7,685 nucleotides of DNA from Bacillota bacterium (GTDB taxonomy: Bacteria > Bacillota > Clostridia > Acetivibrionales > DSM-1351): contig JAEZIB010000023.1 of NCBI GenBank assembly GCA_023416275.1, positions 1-7,685 on the forward strand, in the 5' to 3' direction. The position numbers were made by a program, and so were the translations under genes. Shown one piece after another: positions 1 to 6,463 of the stretch (the first letter of the stretch is position 1; each line of letters begins with the position of its first letter). Under the pieces are notes generated by a model. The model did no database searches and had not been told where the DNA came from. It was given only the letters and a program-made list of their open reading frames with translations.

Positions 1-669
1 ATGGAAAGTGAATATAGAGAATATATTGAGACTTGGGTCCATGAGATAAAGACCCCCATTGCATCAGCAAGATTAATTATAGAAAATAATCAAAATGAGG
101 TTACTAGAAACATTAATTATGAAATAAAAAAAGTTGAAGAATATATTGAACAGGTACTATATTACTCAAGAAGTAATAATGTAAGCAAGGATTACATTAT
201 TTCAGAAGTTTCTTTATCAACCCTGGTAAGAAATGTCGTAAAGAGAAATTCGAGAGACTTTATAAGTAAAAAGATCTCTTTCGATATGGAAGCTGTAGAA
301 GGAACAGTATATGGTGATGCTAAATGGTTAGAATTCATTTTAAATCAAGTAGTAGGAAATTCCATTAAATACACAAGAGAAAAGGAAGGAAAGGTAAGAG
401 CATATACTGTTAAAAATGAAAACAATATTGTTCTTACATTAGAAGATAATGGCATAGGTATTATAGATAAAGATATAAATAGGGTTTTCGAAAAAGGCTT
501 CACAGGAGAGAACGGAAGAATGTATGGGAGGTCTACTGGAATTGGGCTTTATTTGTGCAAAAAGCTTTCTGACCAGCTAGGCCTAGGGCTTAGCTTAACT
601 TCGAAATCTGGAGAGGGAACAAAGGTAAATATCATCTTTCCCCTAGGGAAAGTTAACTTAATGAGTTGA
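1..669 (+). CDS. Bce-type sensor histidine kinase, C-terminal part (5' end outside window)
   Basis: This is the cytoplasmic catalytic part of a sensor histidine kinase, which autophosphorylates on a histidine and passes the phosphate to a response regulator. Visible in order, counting from the first codon of the window: the H-box ETWVHEIKTP with the phospho-acceptor His14, a dimerisation helix to about residue 60, the N-box with Asn120, the G1 box around Asp139 (DNGIGI), the F-box region (VFEKGFTG, about 152-159) and the G2 box STGIGLYL (168-175). The WVHEIKTP form of the H-box is typical of the BceS/intramembrane-sensing kinases, which are about 330 aa with two N-terminal membrane helices and almost no extracellular sensor. 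Those helices are absent here, so the gene very probably begins upstream of the window and the ATG at 1 is internal. BceS-type kinases sense peptide through the BceAB transporter, and such a transporter lies downstream (3542-6305). A hairpin terminator follows the stop. A BceR-type regulator is expected just upstream but is not in view. Confidence 0.9.
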   Translation: MESEYREYIETWVHEIKTPIASARLIIENNQNEVTRNINYEIKKVEEYIEQVLYYSRSNNVSKDYIISEVSLSTLVRNVVKRNSRDFISKKISFDMEAVEGTVYGDAKWLEFILNQVVGNSIKYTREKEGKVRAYTVKNENNIVLTLEDNGIGIIDKDINRVFEKGFTGENGRMYGRSTGIGLYLCKKLSDQLGLGLSLTSKSGEGTKVNIIFPLGKVNLMS

Positions 670-678
670 TTTACTTTA

Positions 679-730
679 TAACGAGATTAAAGCTACTGGA
701 TACTGTAGTAGCTTTAATCTCGTTACTTTT
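679..730 (+). terminator. Rho-independent terminator after the histidine kinase gene
   Basis: A perfect 18-bp stem (679-696 with 708-725, extendable by one T-A pair) encloses a loop of about 10 nt and is followed by CTTTT (726-730). It starts 10 nt after the kinase stop codon. The T-run is short, but the stem is long and contains several G-C pairs. It should separate the kinase transcript from the redox cassette, so the downstream genes would need their own promoter. Confidence 0.8.
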
Positions 731-765
731 GTAGAGCTATCTTTAATATTATCTGTGGTGTAGCC

Positions 766-779
766 TTTCAAAAATGTAA
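766..779 (+). promoter_or_regulatory. Possible BceR-type operator
   Basis: The sequence TTTCA-AAAA-TGTAA matches the published Bacillus BceR-type operator consensus TNACA-N4-TGTAA at all fixed positions but one (T instead of A at the third base). It lies between the kinase terminator and the lipoprotein start, about 97 nt upstream of the chosen ATG, where an activator site upstream of a promoter would be expected. The assignment rests on the consensus and on the adjacent Bce-type kinase. In AT-rich DNA such a match can occur by chance. Confidence 0.4.
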
Positions 780-798
780 CATAAATAAAATATTAACC

Positions 799-834
799 AA
801 TATGTATTCATAACCATCTCTGATAATATATAAA
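799..834 (+). promoter_or_regulatory. Weak candidate promoter region for the redox cassette
   Basis: GATAAT at 822-827 could be a -10 element, and TATAAA at 829-834 is an alternative. No good -35 hexamer lies 16-18 nt upstream of either. A poor -35 is compatible with a promoter that depends on an activator bound at the possible operator at 766-779. The call is mainly positional: a promoter is needed after the terminator at 679-730 and before the strong ribosome binding site at 860. Confidence 0.3.
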
Positions 835-859
835 GCGTAAACAAAAAAATGAAATTTAT

Positions 860-865
860 AGGAGG
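860..865 (+). promoter_or_regulatory. Ribosome binding site deciding the lipoprotein start
   Basis: A full AGGAGG lies 10 nt before the ATG at 876. An earlier in-frame ATG at 849 would place this site inside the coding region and adds nine residues in front of an otherwise canonical lipoprotein signal, so 876 is preferred. Confidence 0.75.
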
Positions 866-875
866 AGACGGAATA

Positions 876-1949
876 ATGCATAGAAAGTTATTTGCTATTA
901 TTATGCTACTTATAATAAGTATACTCATGGTAGCATGTAGTCAAAAAAAAAAGGGAGTAGATACTGTAGAAGAAGAGCAAAAAGCTAGGTTTATAAAATA
1001 TGACGAAATCGGAGTTGCCTTCGATGTCCCGAATCAGTGGTATGAGGTTATTAATAGTGGAAGAAATATAGAACTGGTATATGAAGAACCAGAGGAAAAC
1101 CTACTTGGACATATTGTCCTGAATTATATGTCAGATGAGCTTGTTGATAAGCTGGTCAAATTACAAGAATTAAGAGGAACGGATGCTGACGAGGAGGAGC
1201 TTCAAAACGCTACAGCAAGGTTTGAGGAACTATTAAATCAAAGTAGAAATTTATGCAGGATTTTAACAGTAGATAAGAGTATAACAGAAGAAAATGTTCA
1301 AAAAGAATTATTTAATAAATACGATAATAAGTATTTAATTGGTAAAGAGGACAACTTCGAATTCTATCTATTATATAATAATGAACCTGATACGGAGGGG
1401 TTAACAGAGGAGGCTAAGAGGGAGCTTGAAGAAAACTATGTGGAAATTGAGAATTTTAAGAGTTTAATTGATGTATATAAGCCAATATCAGAGACCGAAA
1501 AAGTTAGTAAAAATAAATTGGAATTCACAACGAAAACTTTGGAAGGCAGTGAAGTTGACAGTAGTTTATTAGGAAGCAGTAAGATTACCATGGTTAATGT
1601 ATGGGGCACCTTTTGTAATCCATGTATAGATGAAATGCCGGATATTCAAAGCCTTTATGAGGAGGTTCTGGGAGATGGGGTTAATATAATTGGTATTGTA
1701 TCTGATACGCCAGACAAGGACAATGAAGAGTTGGCAAAAAAAATCCTTTCCGAAAAAGGAGTAAAATACACAAACATTATACCGGATGAGACCATAATGA
1801 ATAATATAACAAATAACATTTCCGCAGTTCCAACCACTTTTTTTGTAGATAGTGAAGGAAATATCATCGGTGATTTGGTGGTAGGCTCTAGAAGCAAAGA
1901 ACAGTACAAAACAGAAATTATGGATCGTTTAAAAATCATAAATAATTAG
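876..1949 (+). CDS. TlpA/ResA-type thioredoxin-domain lipoprotein
   Basis: This is a predicted surface lipoprotein with thiol-disulfide oxidoreductase activity, 357 aa from the ATG at 876. The N-terminus has a lipoprotein signal: HRK, a hydrophobic stretch and the box LMVAC with the lipidated Cys21; Met at -3 is slightly unusual. Residues about 25-205 form an acidic N-terminal region that I do not recognise. Its opening (IGVAFDVPNQWYEV) loosely resembles small PsbP-like extracytoplasmic domains, and it holds one lone cysteine (Cys127). Residues about 215-357 are a TlpA/ResA-type thioredoxin fold with the active site WGTFCNPC (Cys247, Cys250) and the cis-proline loop AVPTTFFVD (Pro319). TlpA-like proteins are about 150-200 aa when they carry only this domain, so the N-terminal region is an addition. 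The family reduces or exchanges disulfides outside the membrane and needs an electron source. The two membrane redox genes directly downstream are the obvious candidates. The substrate is unknown. Confidence 0.88.
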   Translation: MHRKLFAIIMLLIISILMVACSQKKKGVDTVEEEQKARFIKYDEIGVAFDVPNQWYEVINSGRNIELVYEEPEENLLGHIVLNYMSDELVDKLVKLQELRGTDADEEELQNATARFEELLNQSRNLCRILTVDKSITEENVQKELFNKYDNKYLIGKEDNFEFYLLYNNEPDTEGLTEEAKRELEENYVEIENFKSLIDVYKPISETEKVSKNKLEFTTKTLEGSEVDSSLLGSSKITMVNVWGTFCNPCIDEMPDIQSLYEEVLGDGVNIIGIVSDTPDKDNEELAKKILSEKGVKYTNIIPDETIMNNITNNISAVPTTFFVDSEGNIIGDLVVGSRSKEQYKTEIMDRLKIINN

Positions 1950-1968
1950 ATCGTATTGTAGATACAAA

Positions 1969-1993
1969 GTACCTCGCCCATACGGTGAGGTAC
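1969..1993 (+). other. Hairpin between the lipoprotein and small CXXC genes
   Basis: Arms 1969-1978 and 1984-1993 form a 10-bp stem (one G-T wobble) with a 5-nt CATAC loop. No T-run follows on the plus strand, so it is not a convincing terminator for the lipoprotein gene. It may act as a partial terminator or RNA stability element setting the ratio of lipoprotein to the downstream membrane proteins. A GTG at 1985 that could extend the next gene lies inside this stem, which argues against that start. Confidence 0.5.
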
Positions 1994-2011
1994 AATTCTA
2001 TACAGAATGGG

Positions 2012-2182
2012 ATGTGTATATTCGTGAATACAAAGCTTATCCGCAATAAAGAAGGTTTCATTAGGATTGGTTTATTATTAACCAGCATTCTATTTATTTT
2101 CACTGGCATCTATAGAAATGAAGTAGGGATTGTGTTGAAAAAGGCAATAAACATATGTTTGGAGTGTATAGGTATTGGATAA
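2012..2182 (+). CDS. Small CD1871A-type membrane protein with C-terminal CXXC motif
   Basis: A very small membrane protein, 56 aa from the ATG at 2012. It has a short basic N-terminus, one membrane helix (about IGLLLTSILFIFTGIY) and the ending KAINICLECIGIG with a CXXC pair (CLEC). This arrangement matches my recollection of the CD1871A family of CXXC proteins in clostridia, which are about 40-50 aa and share the CLECIGIG-type tail. The function of the family is not established to my knowledge. The start is uncertain: neither ATG 2012 nor the in-frame GTG 2024 has a good ribosome binding site, and the earlier GTG 1985 lies in a hairpin. The 3' end overlaps the 4Fe-4S protein gene by 8 nt, implying translational coupling. 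Between a thioredoxin lipoprotein and an iron-sulfur membrane protein, the CXXC pair could carry electrons or help assemble the complex; this is inference. Confidence 0.75.
   Translation: MCIFVNTKLIRNKEGFIRIGLLLTSILFIFTGIYRNEVGIVLKKAINICLECIGIG
2161..2166 (+). promoter_or_regulatory. Ribosome binding site supporting the TTG start of the 4Fe-4S protein
   Basis: GGAGTG lies 8 nt before the TTG at 2175, inside the 3' end of the small CXXC gene. No ATG is available nearby in this frame, so this site and spacing support the TTG start. Confidence 0.55.
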
Positions 2183-3014
2183 AAGAAGAATAACTCAGAT
2201 CATTACAGTATTAGCAGCAAATGCAAATTTGAATGGGTTTTTAAATGGAAGAATTTTTAAAGCATTTAGTAAGAAAATTTGTGTACCGGGATTAAATTGT
2301 TATTCTTGTCCAGGTGCTATTGGGGCGTGTCCAATCGGGTCACTACAAGCTGTCATAGGTACAGTAAAATATAATTTTTCATTCTATGTAAGTGGGATAT
2401 TACTCTTATTTGGTGTTGTATTTGGTCGGTTTATATGTGGGTGGCTGTGTCCCTTCGGCTTTTTTCAGGATTTACTATATAAAATACCGACCAGTAAAAT
2501 AAAGGTATGCAATAAAGTGAACAGTGTATTTCAATATTTTAAGTATTTAATTTTGTTGATTTTTGTAATTGTTCTTCCGTTATTATTCGTAAATGAATTT
2601 GGTACTAGTTCCCCATATTTCTGCCAAATTATCTGTCCGGCTGGAACGCTACAGGGGGGTATACCCTTACTTGTTCTGAATCCATCTTTAAGGGAAGCAA
2701 TAGGATTTTTATTCATATGGAAGGTATTTATATTGTTTGCCATTATAGTAGCTTCCATATTAGTATACAGATTGTTTTGTAGATATTTATGTCCCTTAGG
2801 AGCATTTTACGCTCTGTTTAATCGAATTAGCTTCTATAGATATAAGCTAGAAAAGGATAAGTGTACATCTTGTCATGCCTGTTCACGCCAATGTAAATTA
2901 AACATTGATGTTTATAAAACACCAAACAGCCGTGAATGTATCAGGTGTGGACAATGCATAAAAGCTTGCCCTACAAAAGCTATCAATAAAGAAATATATC
3001 ATTTTTCAAACTAG
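2175..3014 (+). CDS. Polytopic membrane 4Fe-4S ferredoxin-type protein (NapH/CcoG-like)
   Basis: A 279-aa membrane iron-sulfur protein likely to move electrons at or across the cytoplasmic membrane. The C-terminal domain carries two classic ferredoxin motifs, CxxCxxCxxxC at Cys230/233/236/240 and at Cys255/258/261/265, the second followed by Pro, enough for two 4Fe-4S clusters. The membrane part has helices at about 68-87, 119-140 and 176-200. It also has repeated cysteine-proline motifs: CGWLCP (88-93), CQIICP (150-155) and CRYLCP (202-207). An N-terminal group, Cys36/42/45/52, includes CYSCP and ACP. The CxxxCP repeats and terminal ferredoxin domain are those of the NapH/NosR/CcoG/YccM group of membrane ferredoxins. 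The substrate cannot be told from sequence. The start is TTG, with a ribosome binding site 8 nt upstream, and overlaps the CXXC gene. Context suggests it supplies electrons to the CXXC protein and the thioredoxin lipoprotein. Confidence 0.87.
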   Translation: MDKRRITQIITVLAANANLNGFLNGRIFKAFSKKICVPGLNCYSCPGAIGACPIGSLQAVIGTVKYNFSFYVSGILLLFGVVFGRFICGWLCPFGFFQDLLYKIPTSKIKVCNKVNSVFQYFKYLILLIFVIVLPLLFVNEFGTSSPYFCQIICPAGTLQGGIPLLVLNPSLREAIGFLFIWKVFILFAIIVASILVYRLFCRYLCPLGAFYALFNRISFYRYKLEKDKCTSCHACSRQCKLNIDVYKTPNSRECIRCGQCIKACPTKAINKEIYHFSN

Positions 3015-3083
3015 TGATTTATTAAGTTCAACCAATAGGTATTCTAGGTATCCAGGATAAGATAATAAGTCTAAATATATTTT

Positions 3084-3089
3084 AGGAGG
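3084..3089 (+). promoter_or_regulatory. Ribosome binding site supporting a TTG start at 3098
   Basis: A perfect AGGAGG stands 8 nt before TTG 3098. It fixes a start that an ATG-only reading would miss and gives a protein beginning with a normal basic N-terminus and membrane helix. Confidence 0.7.
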
Positions 3090-3097
3090 AATTAAAA

Positions 3098-3514
3098 TTG
3101 AAAAAAGCATTAATCCCGGTAATAGCAGTCATGCTAATATTAATCAGTTTCTACTACGGCTATATGTATTATAACGGCCCCAAAATTATAGAAGGTGTAG
3201 TATCAAAAAATATCGACGGCAAAGGGAAGGCGGTAGATATAGCCACTGAGTTTTCACCAGAAGATACAGTTTATTTTTCTGCAAAGGGTAATAGATTCTG
3301 GATTAAAAAAGCACAAGTTGTATGGTATAGGGACAGGATTAGTACAGAAAGCAGAATTTTAGTTGAAGATGATATAGCTATAAGTAAAGGGGGATACTTT
3401 TCGACAAAGCTATTCGTTCCGGAAGGTCTTGAAGAAGGAAACTACGCGGTTAGTATATACGTAGCAGGTAAAGATATTGTTGAGACCTATACAGAATTTT
3501 ATGTAATAAGATAA
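3098..3514 (+). CDS. Unrecognised membrane-anchored extracytoplasmic protein
   Basis: I do not recognise this 138-aa protein. It begins MKKALIPVIAVMLILISFYYGY, a basic residue pair and one hydrophobic helix (about 4-22), so it is anchored in the membrane or secreted, with the rest outside. The remainder alternates hydrophobic and polar residues and looks all-beta, with a short glycine-containing turn and a final strand pattern (GNYAVSIYVAGKDIVETYTEFYVI) like that of Ig-like or other beta-sandwich domains. It has no cysteine, so it is unlikely to carry electrons itself. The start is TTG with AGGAGG 8 nt upstream. It lies 83 nt after the 4Fe-4S gene and 27 nt before the ABC ATPase gene, bridging the redox cassette and the transporter. 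Ligand binding or assembly with either neighbour are possibilities that the sequence does not settle. Confidence 0.75.
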   Translation: MKKALIPVIAVMLILISFYYGYMYYNGPKIIEGVVSKNIDGKGKAVDIATEFSPEDTVYFSAKGNRFWIKKAQVVWYRDRISTESRILVEDDIAISKGGYFSTKLFVPEGLEEGNYAVSIYVAGKDIVETYTEFYVIR

Positions 3515-3541
3515 AATATATGAAATCTTGGAGGAAAAGTA

Positions 3542-4309
3542 ATGAATAATATATTGAGCGTTGAAAAAGTTGAAAAGTACTATGGCAATAAGGGGAATAT
3601 AACAAAAGCCATTAACAACATAAGCTTTAAGGTAGATAAGGGAGAGTTTGTGGGAATAATGGGGCCGTCAGGTAGTGGCAAGACTACTCTTTTGAATTGT
3701 ATTTCAACTATTGATACGGTTACAACCGGGCATATTATCATAAATGGTCAGGATATTACAAGACTAAAGGAAAGGAACATTGAAAAATTTAGACGTGATG
3801 AATTGGGATTTATATTTCAGGATTTTAATCTTCTTGACACCCTAACGGCCTATGAAAATATAGCTCTAGCTCTGACAATTCAAAAAAGAAAAAGTACTGA
3901 AATAGATAAATATATTAAAAAGGTTGCAGAGAAACTTGAAATTACTGATGTTCTAAAAAAGTATCCTTTTCAAATGTCAGGTGGACAAAAACAAAGAGTA
4001 GCATCTGCGAGAGCATTGGTTACAGGTCCATCAATAATACTGGCAGATGAGCCTACTGGAGCTTTAGACTCAAAATCATCAAGATTGCTATTGGATTCAT
4101 TTGAAAAGCTGAACAAAGAGTTTCAATCTACAATACTGATGGTAACTCATGATGCTTTTACGGCTAGTCATGCCCATAGAATCTTGTTTATAAAGGACGG
4201 TACGATTTTTAATGAATTGATACGTGGAAATGATACGAGAAAGGAATTTTTCAATAAGATAATTGAAGTTGTAACCTTGATAGGAGGTGATAGTGGAGAT
4301 GTTTTTTAA
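3542..4309 (+). CDS. bceA: BceA-type ABC transporter ATP-binding protein
   Basis: A 255-aa cytoplasmic ATPase of the MacB/LolD/BceA class, which powers a peptide-handling ABC transporter. All motifs are intact: Walker A GPSGSGKTT (41-49), Q-loop Gln93 in IFQDFNLLDTLT, signature MSGGQKQR (145-152), Walker B IILADE (165-170, Glu170 catalytic), D-loop SALD-like GALD and switch His203 (VTHD). The FQDFNLLDTLTAYENI stretch and the length of about 250 aa are characteristic of the peptide-resistance ATPases BceA/BraD/VraD. The start is ATG with GGAGG 7 nt upstream. The gene overlaps the permease gene by about 11 nt, and the permease ribosome binding site lies within its 3' end, so the two are coupled. 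The gene symbol denotes the family; the peptide handled is unknown. Confidence 0.93.
   Translation: MNNILSVEKVEKYYGNKGNITKAINNISFKVDKGEFVGIMGPSGSGKTTLLNCISTIDTVTTGHIIINGQDITRLKERNIEKFRRDELGFIFQDFNLLDTLTAYENIALALTIQKRKSTEIDKYIKKVAEKLEITDVLKKYPFQMSGGQKQRVASARALVTGPSIILADEPTGALDSKSSRLLLDSFEKLNKEFQSTILMVTHDAFTASHAHRILFIKDGTIFNELIRGNDTRKEFFNKIIEVVTLIGGDSGDVF
4282..4287 (+). promoter_or_regulatory. Ribosome binding site of the permease inside the ATPase gene
   Basis: AGGAGG is 5 nt before GTG 4293 and 11 nt before ATG 4299, both in the permease frame. It overlaps GTG 4287, which rules that codon out as the start. ATG 4299 gives MFFKIAINNVKR, the usual beginning of BceB-type permeases, but GTG 4293 has slightly better spacing. 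Confidence 0.6.
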
Positions 4310-6305
4310 AATAGCAATAAATAATGTAAAAAGAAGTTTTAATGATTATTTTATATATTTCCTTACCTTAACTTTTGCAGTATGTATATTTTATAGTTTT
4401 AATTCTATTGAAGCTCAAAATTCAATGCTTGAAATGGGTAAAAGTACTTCTGAGTTTATGGGGACAATAAATAAGCTTATAGCTGGAGCATCTGTATTTG
4501 TATCCTTTATTCTTGGAGGGCTTATAGTCTATGCCAATAATTTTTTAATAAAAAGGCGAAAAAGAGAGTTAGGTATATACATGACATTGGGCATGCCGAA
4601 AGGTAAAATTTCAAAAATATTAATTATTGAAACTATCTTAATCGGTCTGATATCTCTAGTTGTTGGAATTATACTTGGAATCATTGTATCTCAAGGTTTA
4701 TCTATAATAACGGCGAACCTTTTAGCCTTAAATATAATTAAATATAAATTTATTATTTCAGTAAATGCAGTGATTAAAGCTGCTGTATACTTTGGTATAA
4801 TATTCCTTATAGTAATGCTCCTCAATCAGAGAACTATTTCAAAATACAAGTTGATTGATATGCTAAATGCATCAAAGAAAAATGAAAAAATCAGAATAAA
4901 TAATTCGTTACTCTCAATAATTATATTTCTTATATCAGTAGCAGCCTTGGTAATTGCATATATACTAATATTGGAAGTCGGATTAAATCCTAAAAATAAT
5001 TTTGAAAATAATCTATTTATTATTTCTATCATGATGGGAATTATAGGGACTCTGTTATTCTTTTTCAGCCTCTCTAGTTTCTTTATTCATACAATACAAA
5101 AGAATAAAAAAATATATTTCAAAGATTTAAATATATTTGTGCTAAGACAAGTAAACAATAAGATAAATACTAACTTTTTATCAATGACTGTAATATGTCT
5201 TATGATTTTCCTAACAATTACACTTTTGTTTACTATGTTTAGCTTCAAAGGTGCTTATAGTAATTTGATCAATGGAAATACGTCCTTTGATGGTACAATT
5301 CAACTTATTATCAATCAAGAAGATCAAAAGATAAAAGATGTCAAAGAATATATGGACTTAATGGATTTTAAATATAATGATTATGAAAAACATGCGTTTT
5401 TCAGTGAATATAAAATTAATATAACTAGAAGTGACTTATTAAATAAATATTTGAATGAGCAAGAAAAAGAGGCGAATTTGGATGATCATATATCTGTAAT
5501 AAAAGCATCTGAATATAATTCAATTATACAACTTAAGGGACAGCCACCCATTAGTATAGGTGAAGATGAAGTCTTGCTTGTGTCCAACTATGAACAGGTG
5601 ACAAATGCTCTGAATATGTTTTTAGAAGATGAAAACACAATAAATATAGATAATAAAAATTACACCATTAAAAATAAAGTTCCCATAAAGGAAAATATAG
5701 CTACAACAGAATATTTTATGAACTTCTTCTTCTTAATTGTCCCTGACAACTTCTCCGGTGAGTTAAATTTATATTCCACAGGATTCAATGTAATGTTCGA
5801 AGGTAACAAACAATTAAAAGAAAAATTTTCCAACTTCTTAAATGATATTAAAGAGAATTATAAATATGTTCAAGTTTTGGGAGATAATTTAGAGCTGGTA
5901 AATTTAAGAGTATATGGGTCAACAACAATGATTGTATTTCTGGGGGTATATTTAGGGATAGTATTTCTAGTATCCAGCGCAGCAGTACTAGCATTGCAAC
6001 AATTGTCTGATATAAGCGATAGCATTGATAGATATAAGTCTCTTAAGAAAATCGGTGTTAATGACAAATTAATAAACAAATCTATACTTCAGCAAAATTT
6101 AATGTATTTTATGATACCCTTGGTCTTAGCAATTATCCACTCCATAATTGGAATGATTGTAATAAATAGATTTATTGGTTCTTATAGCAGTAGTATAATA
6201 GGAAGATCATCACTTATGGCTTCTCTGACTCTATTTGTTATATATGGTGGATATTTCTATGTAACTTATATTGGGGCTAAAAATATAGTTAGAAATAGTA
6301 ATTAA
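4299..6305 (+). CDS. bceB: BceB-type ABC transporter permease (FtsX domain, ten helices)
   Basis: The membrane subunit of the peptide-resistance transporter, 668 aa from ATG 4299, matching the usual 620-670 aa of the family. Hydrophobic segments fall at about 17-37, 60-82, 107-130, 152-175, 206-226, 240-262 and 293-316. A large extracytoplasmic domain follows at about 317-540, then helices at about 543-565, 602-622 and 638-658. Ten helices with the big domain between the seventh and eighth is the BceB hallmark. That domain binds the peptide and signals to the kinase. The RKRELGIYMTLGMPKGKI stretch after the second helix is the FtsX-type coupling region contacting the ATPase, and SDSIDRYKSLKKIGVND after helix eight is its second copy. 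Four residues longer is possible if GTG 4293 is used. The protein should work with the ATPase upstream and probably with the kinase at the left edge. Confidence 0.92.
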   Translation: MFFKIAINNVKRSFNDYFIYFLTLTFAVCIFYSFNSIEAQNSMLEMGKSTSEFMGTINKLIAGASVFVSFILGGLIVYANNFLIKRRKRELGIYMTLGMPKGKISKILIIETILIGLISLVVGIILGIIVSQGLSIITANLLALNIIKYKFIISVNAVIKAAVYFGIIFLIVMLLNQRTISKYKLIDMLNASKKNEKIRINNSLLSIIIFLISVAALVIAYILILEVGLNPKNNFENNLFIISIMMGIIGTLLFFFSLSSFFIHTIQKNKKIYFKDLNIFVLRQVNNKINTNFLSMTVICLMIFLTITLLFTMFSFKGAYSNLINGNTSFDGTIQLIINQEDQKIKDVKEYMDLMDFKYNDYEKHAFFSEYKINITRSDLLNKYLNEQEKEANLDDHISVIKASEYNSIIQLKGQPPISIGEDEVLLVSNYEQVTNALNMFLEDENTINIDNKNYTIKNKVPIKENIATTEYFMNFFFLIVPDNFSGELNLYSTGFNVMFEGNKQLKEKFSNFLNDIKENYKYVQVLGDNLELVNLRVYGSTTMIVFLGVYLGIVFLVSSAAVLALQQLSDISDSIDRYKSLKKIGVNDKLINKSILQQNLMYFMIPLVLAIIHSIIGMIVINRFIGSYSSSIIGRSSLMASLTLFVIYGGYFYVTYIGAKNIVRNSN

Positions 6306-6324
6306 CAATTTTTGTTAAATTTTT
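6302..6324 (+). terminator. Weak AT-rich hairpin at the end of the permease gene
   Basis: TTAACAA (6302-6308) pairs with TTGTTAA (6312-6318) around a TTT loop, and a TTTTT run (6320-6324) follows. The shape is that of an intrinsic terminator ending the transporter operon, but only one of seven pairs is G-C, so efficiency may be low. The permease stop codon lies in the left arm. Confidence 0.4.
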
Positions 6325-6463
6325 CAGAAATACATCTTGCCACCAAGGAGATACCAGATGTTTAGGACATCATTATTGTATCCTCAACCCATGTGGAGAC
6401 GATAGTGTTGATACAAAGAGCATATACGTAGAAATCCTTAGATTTAAGCACTTTACAAGGCAT

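Noticed and set aside
849..875. In-frame ATG at 849 as an earlier start of the thioredoxin lipoprotein
   Set aside because: It would bury the AGGAGG at 860-865 in the coding region and add nine residues before a complete lipoprotein signal.
1655..1939. Minus-strand open frame opposite the thioredoxin domain
   Set aside because: It is antisense to a clear thioredoxin fold and has no recognisable domain.
1985..2011. GTG 1985 as start of the small CXXC protein
   Set aside because: It lies inside a stable hairpin, has no ribosome binding site, and makes the protein longer than the family's usual size.
3037..3055. Short repeat TAGGTAT twice before the TTG-started gene
   Set aside because: Two 7-nt copies in AT-rich DNA are easily due to chance; no symmetry or promoter spacing supports an operator.
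3488..3506. Possible BceR operator before the ATPase gene (ATACA ... TGTAA)
   Set aside because: The half-sites are 8 nt apart instead of 4, and the region lies within the coding sequence of the preceding gene.
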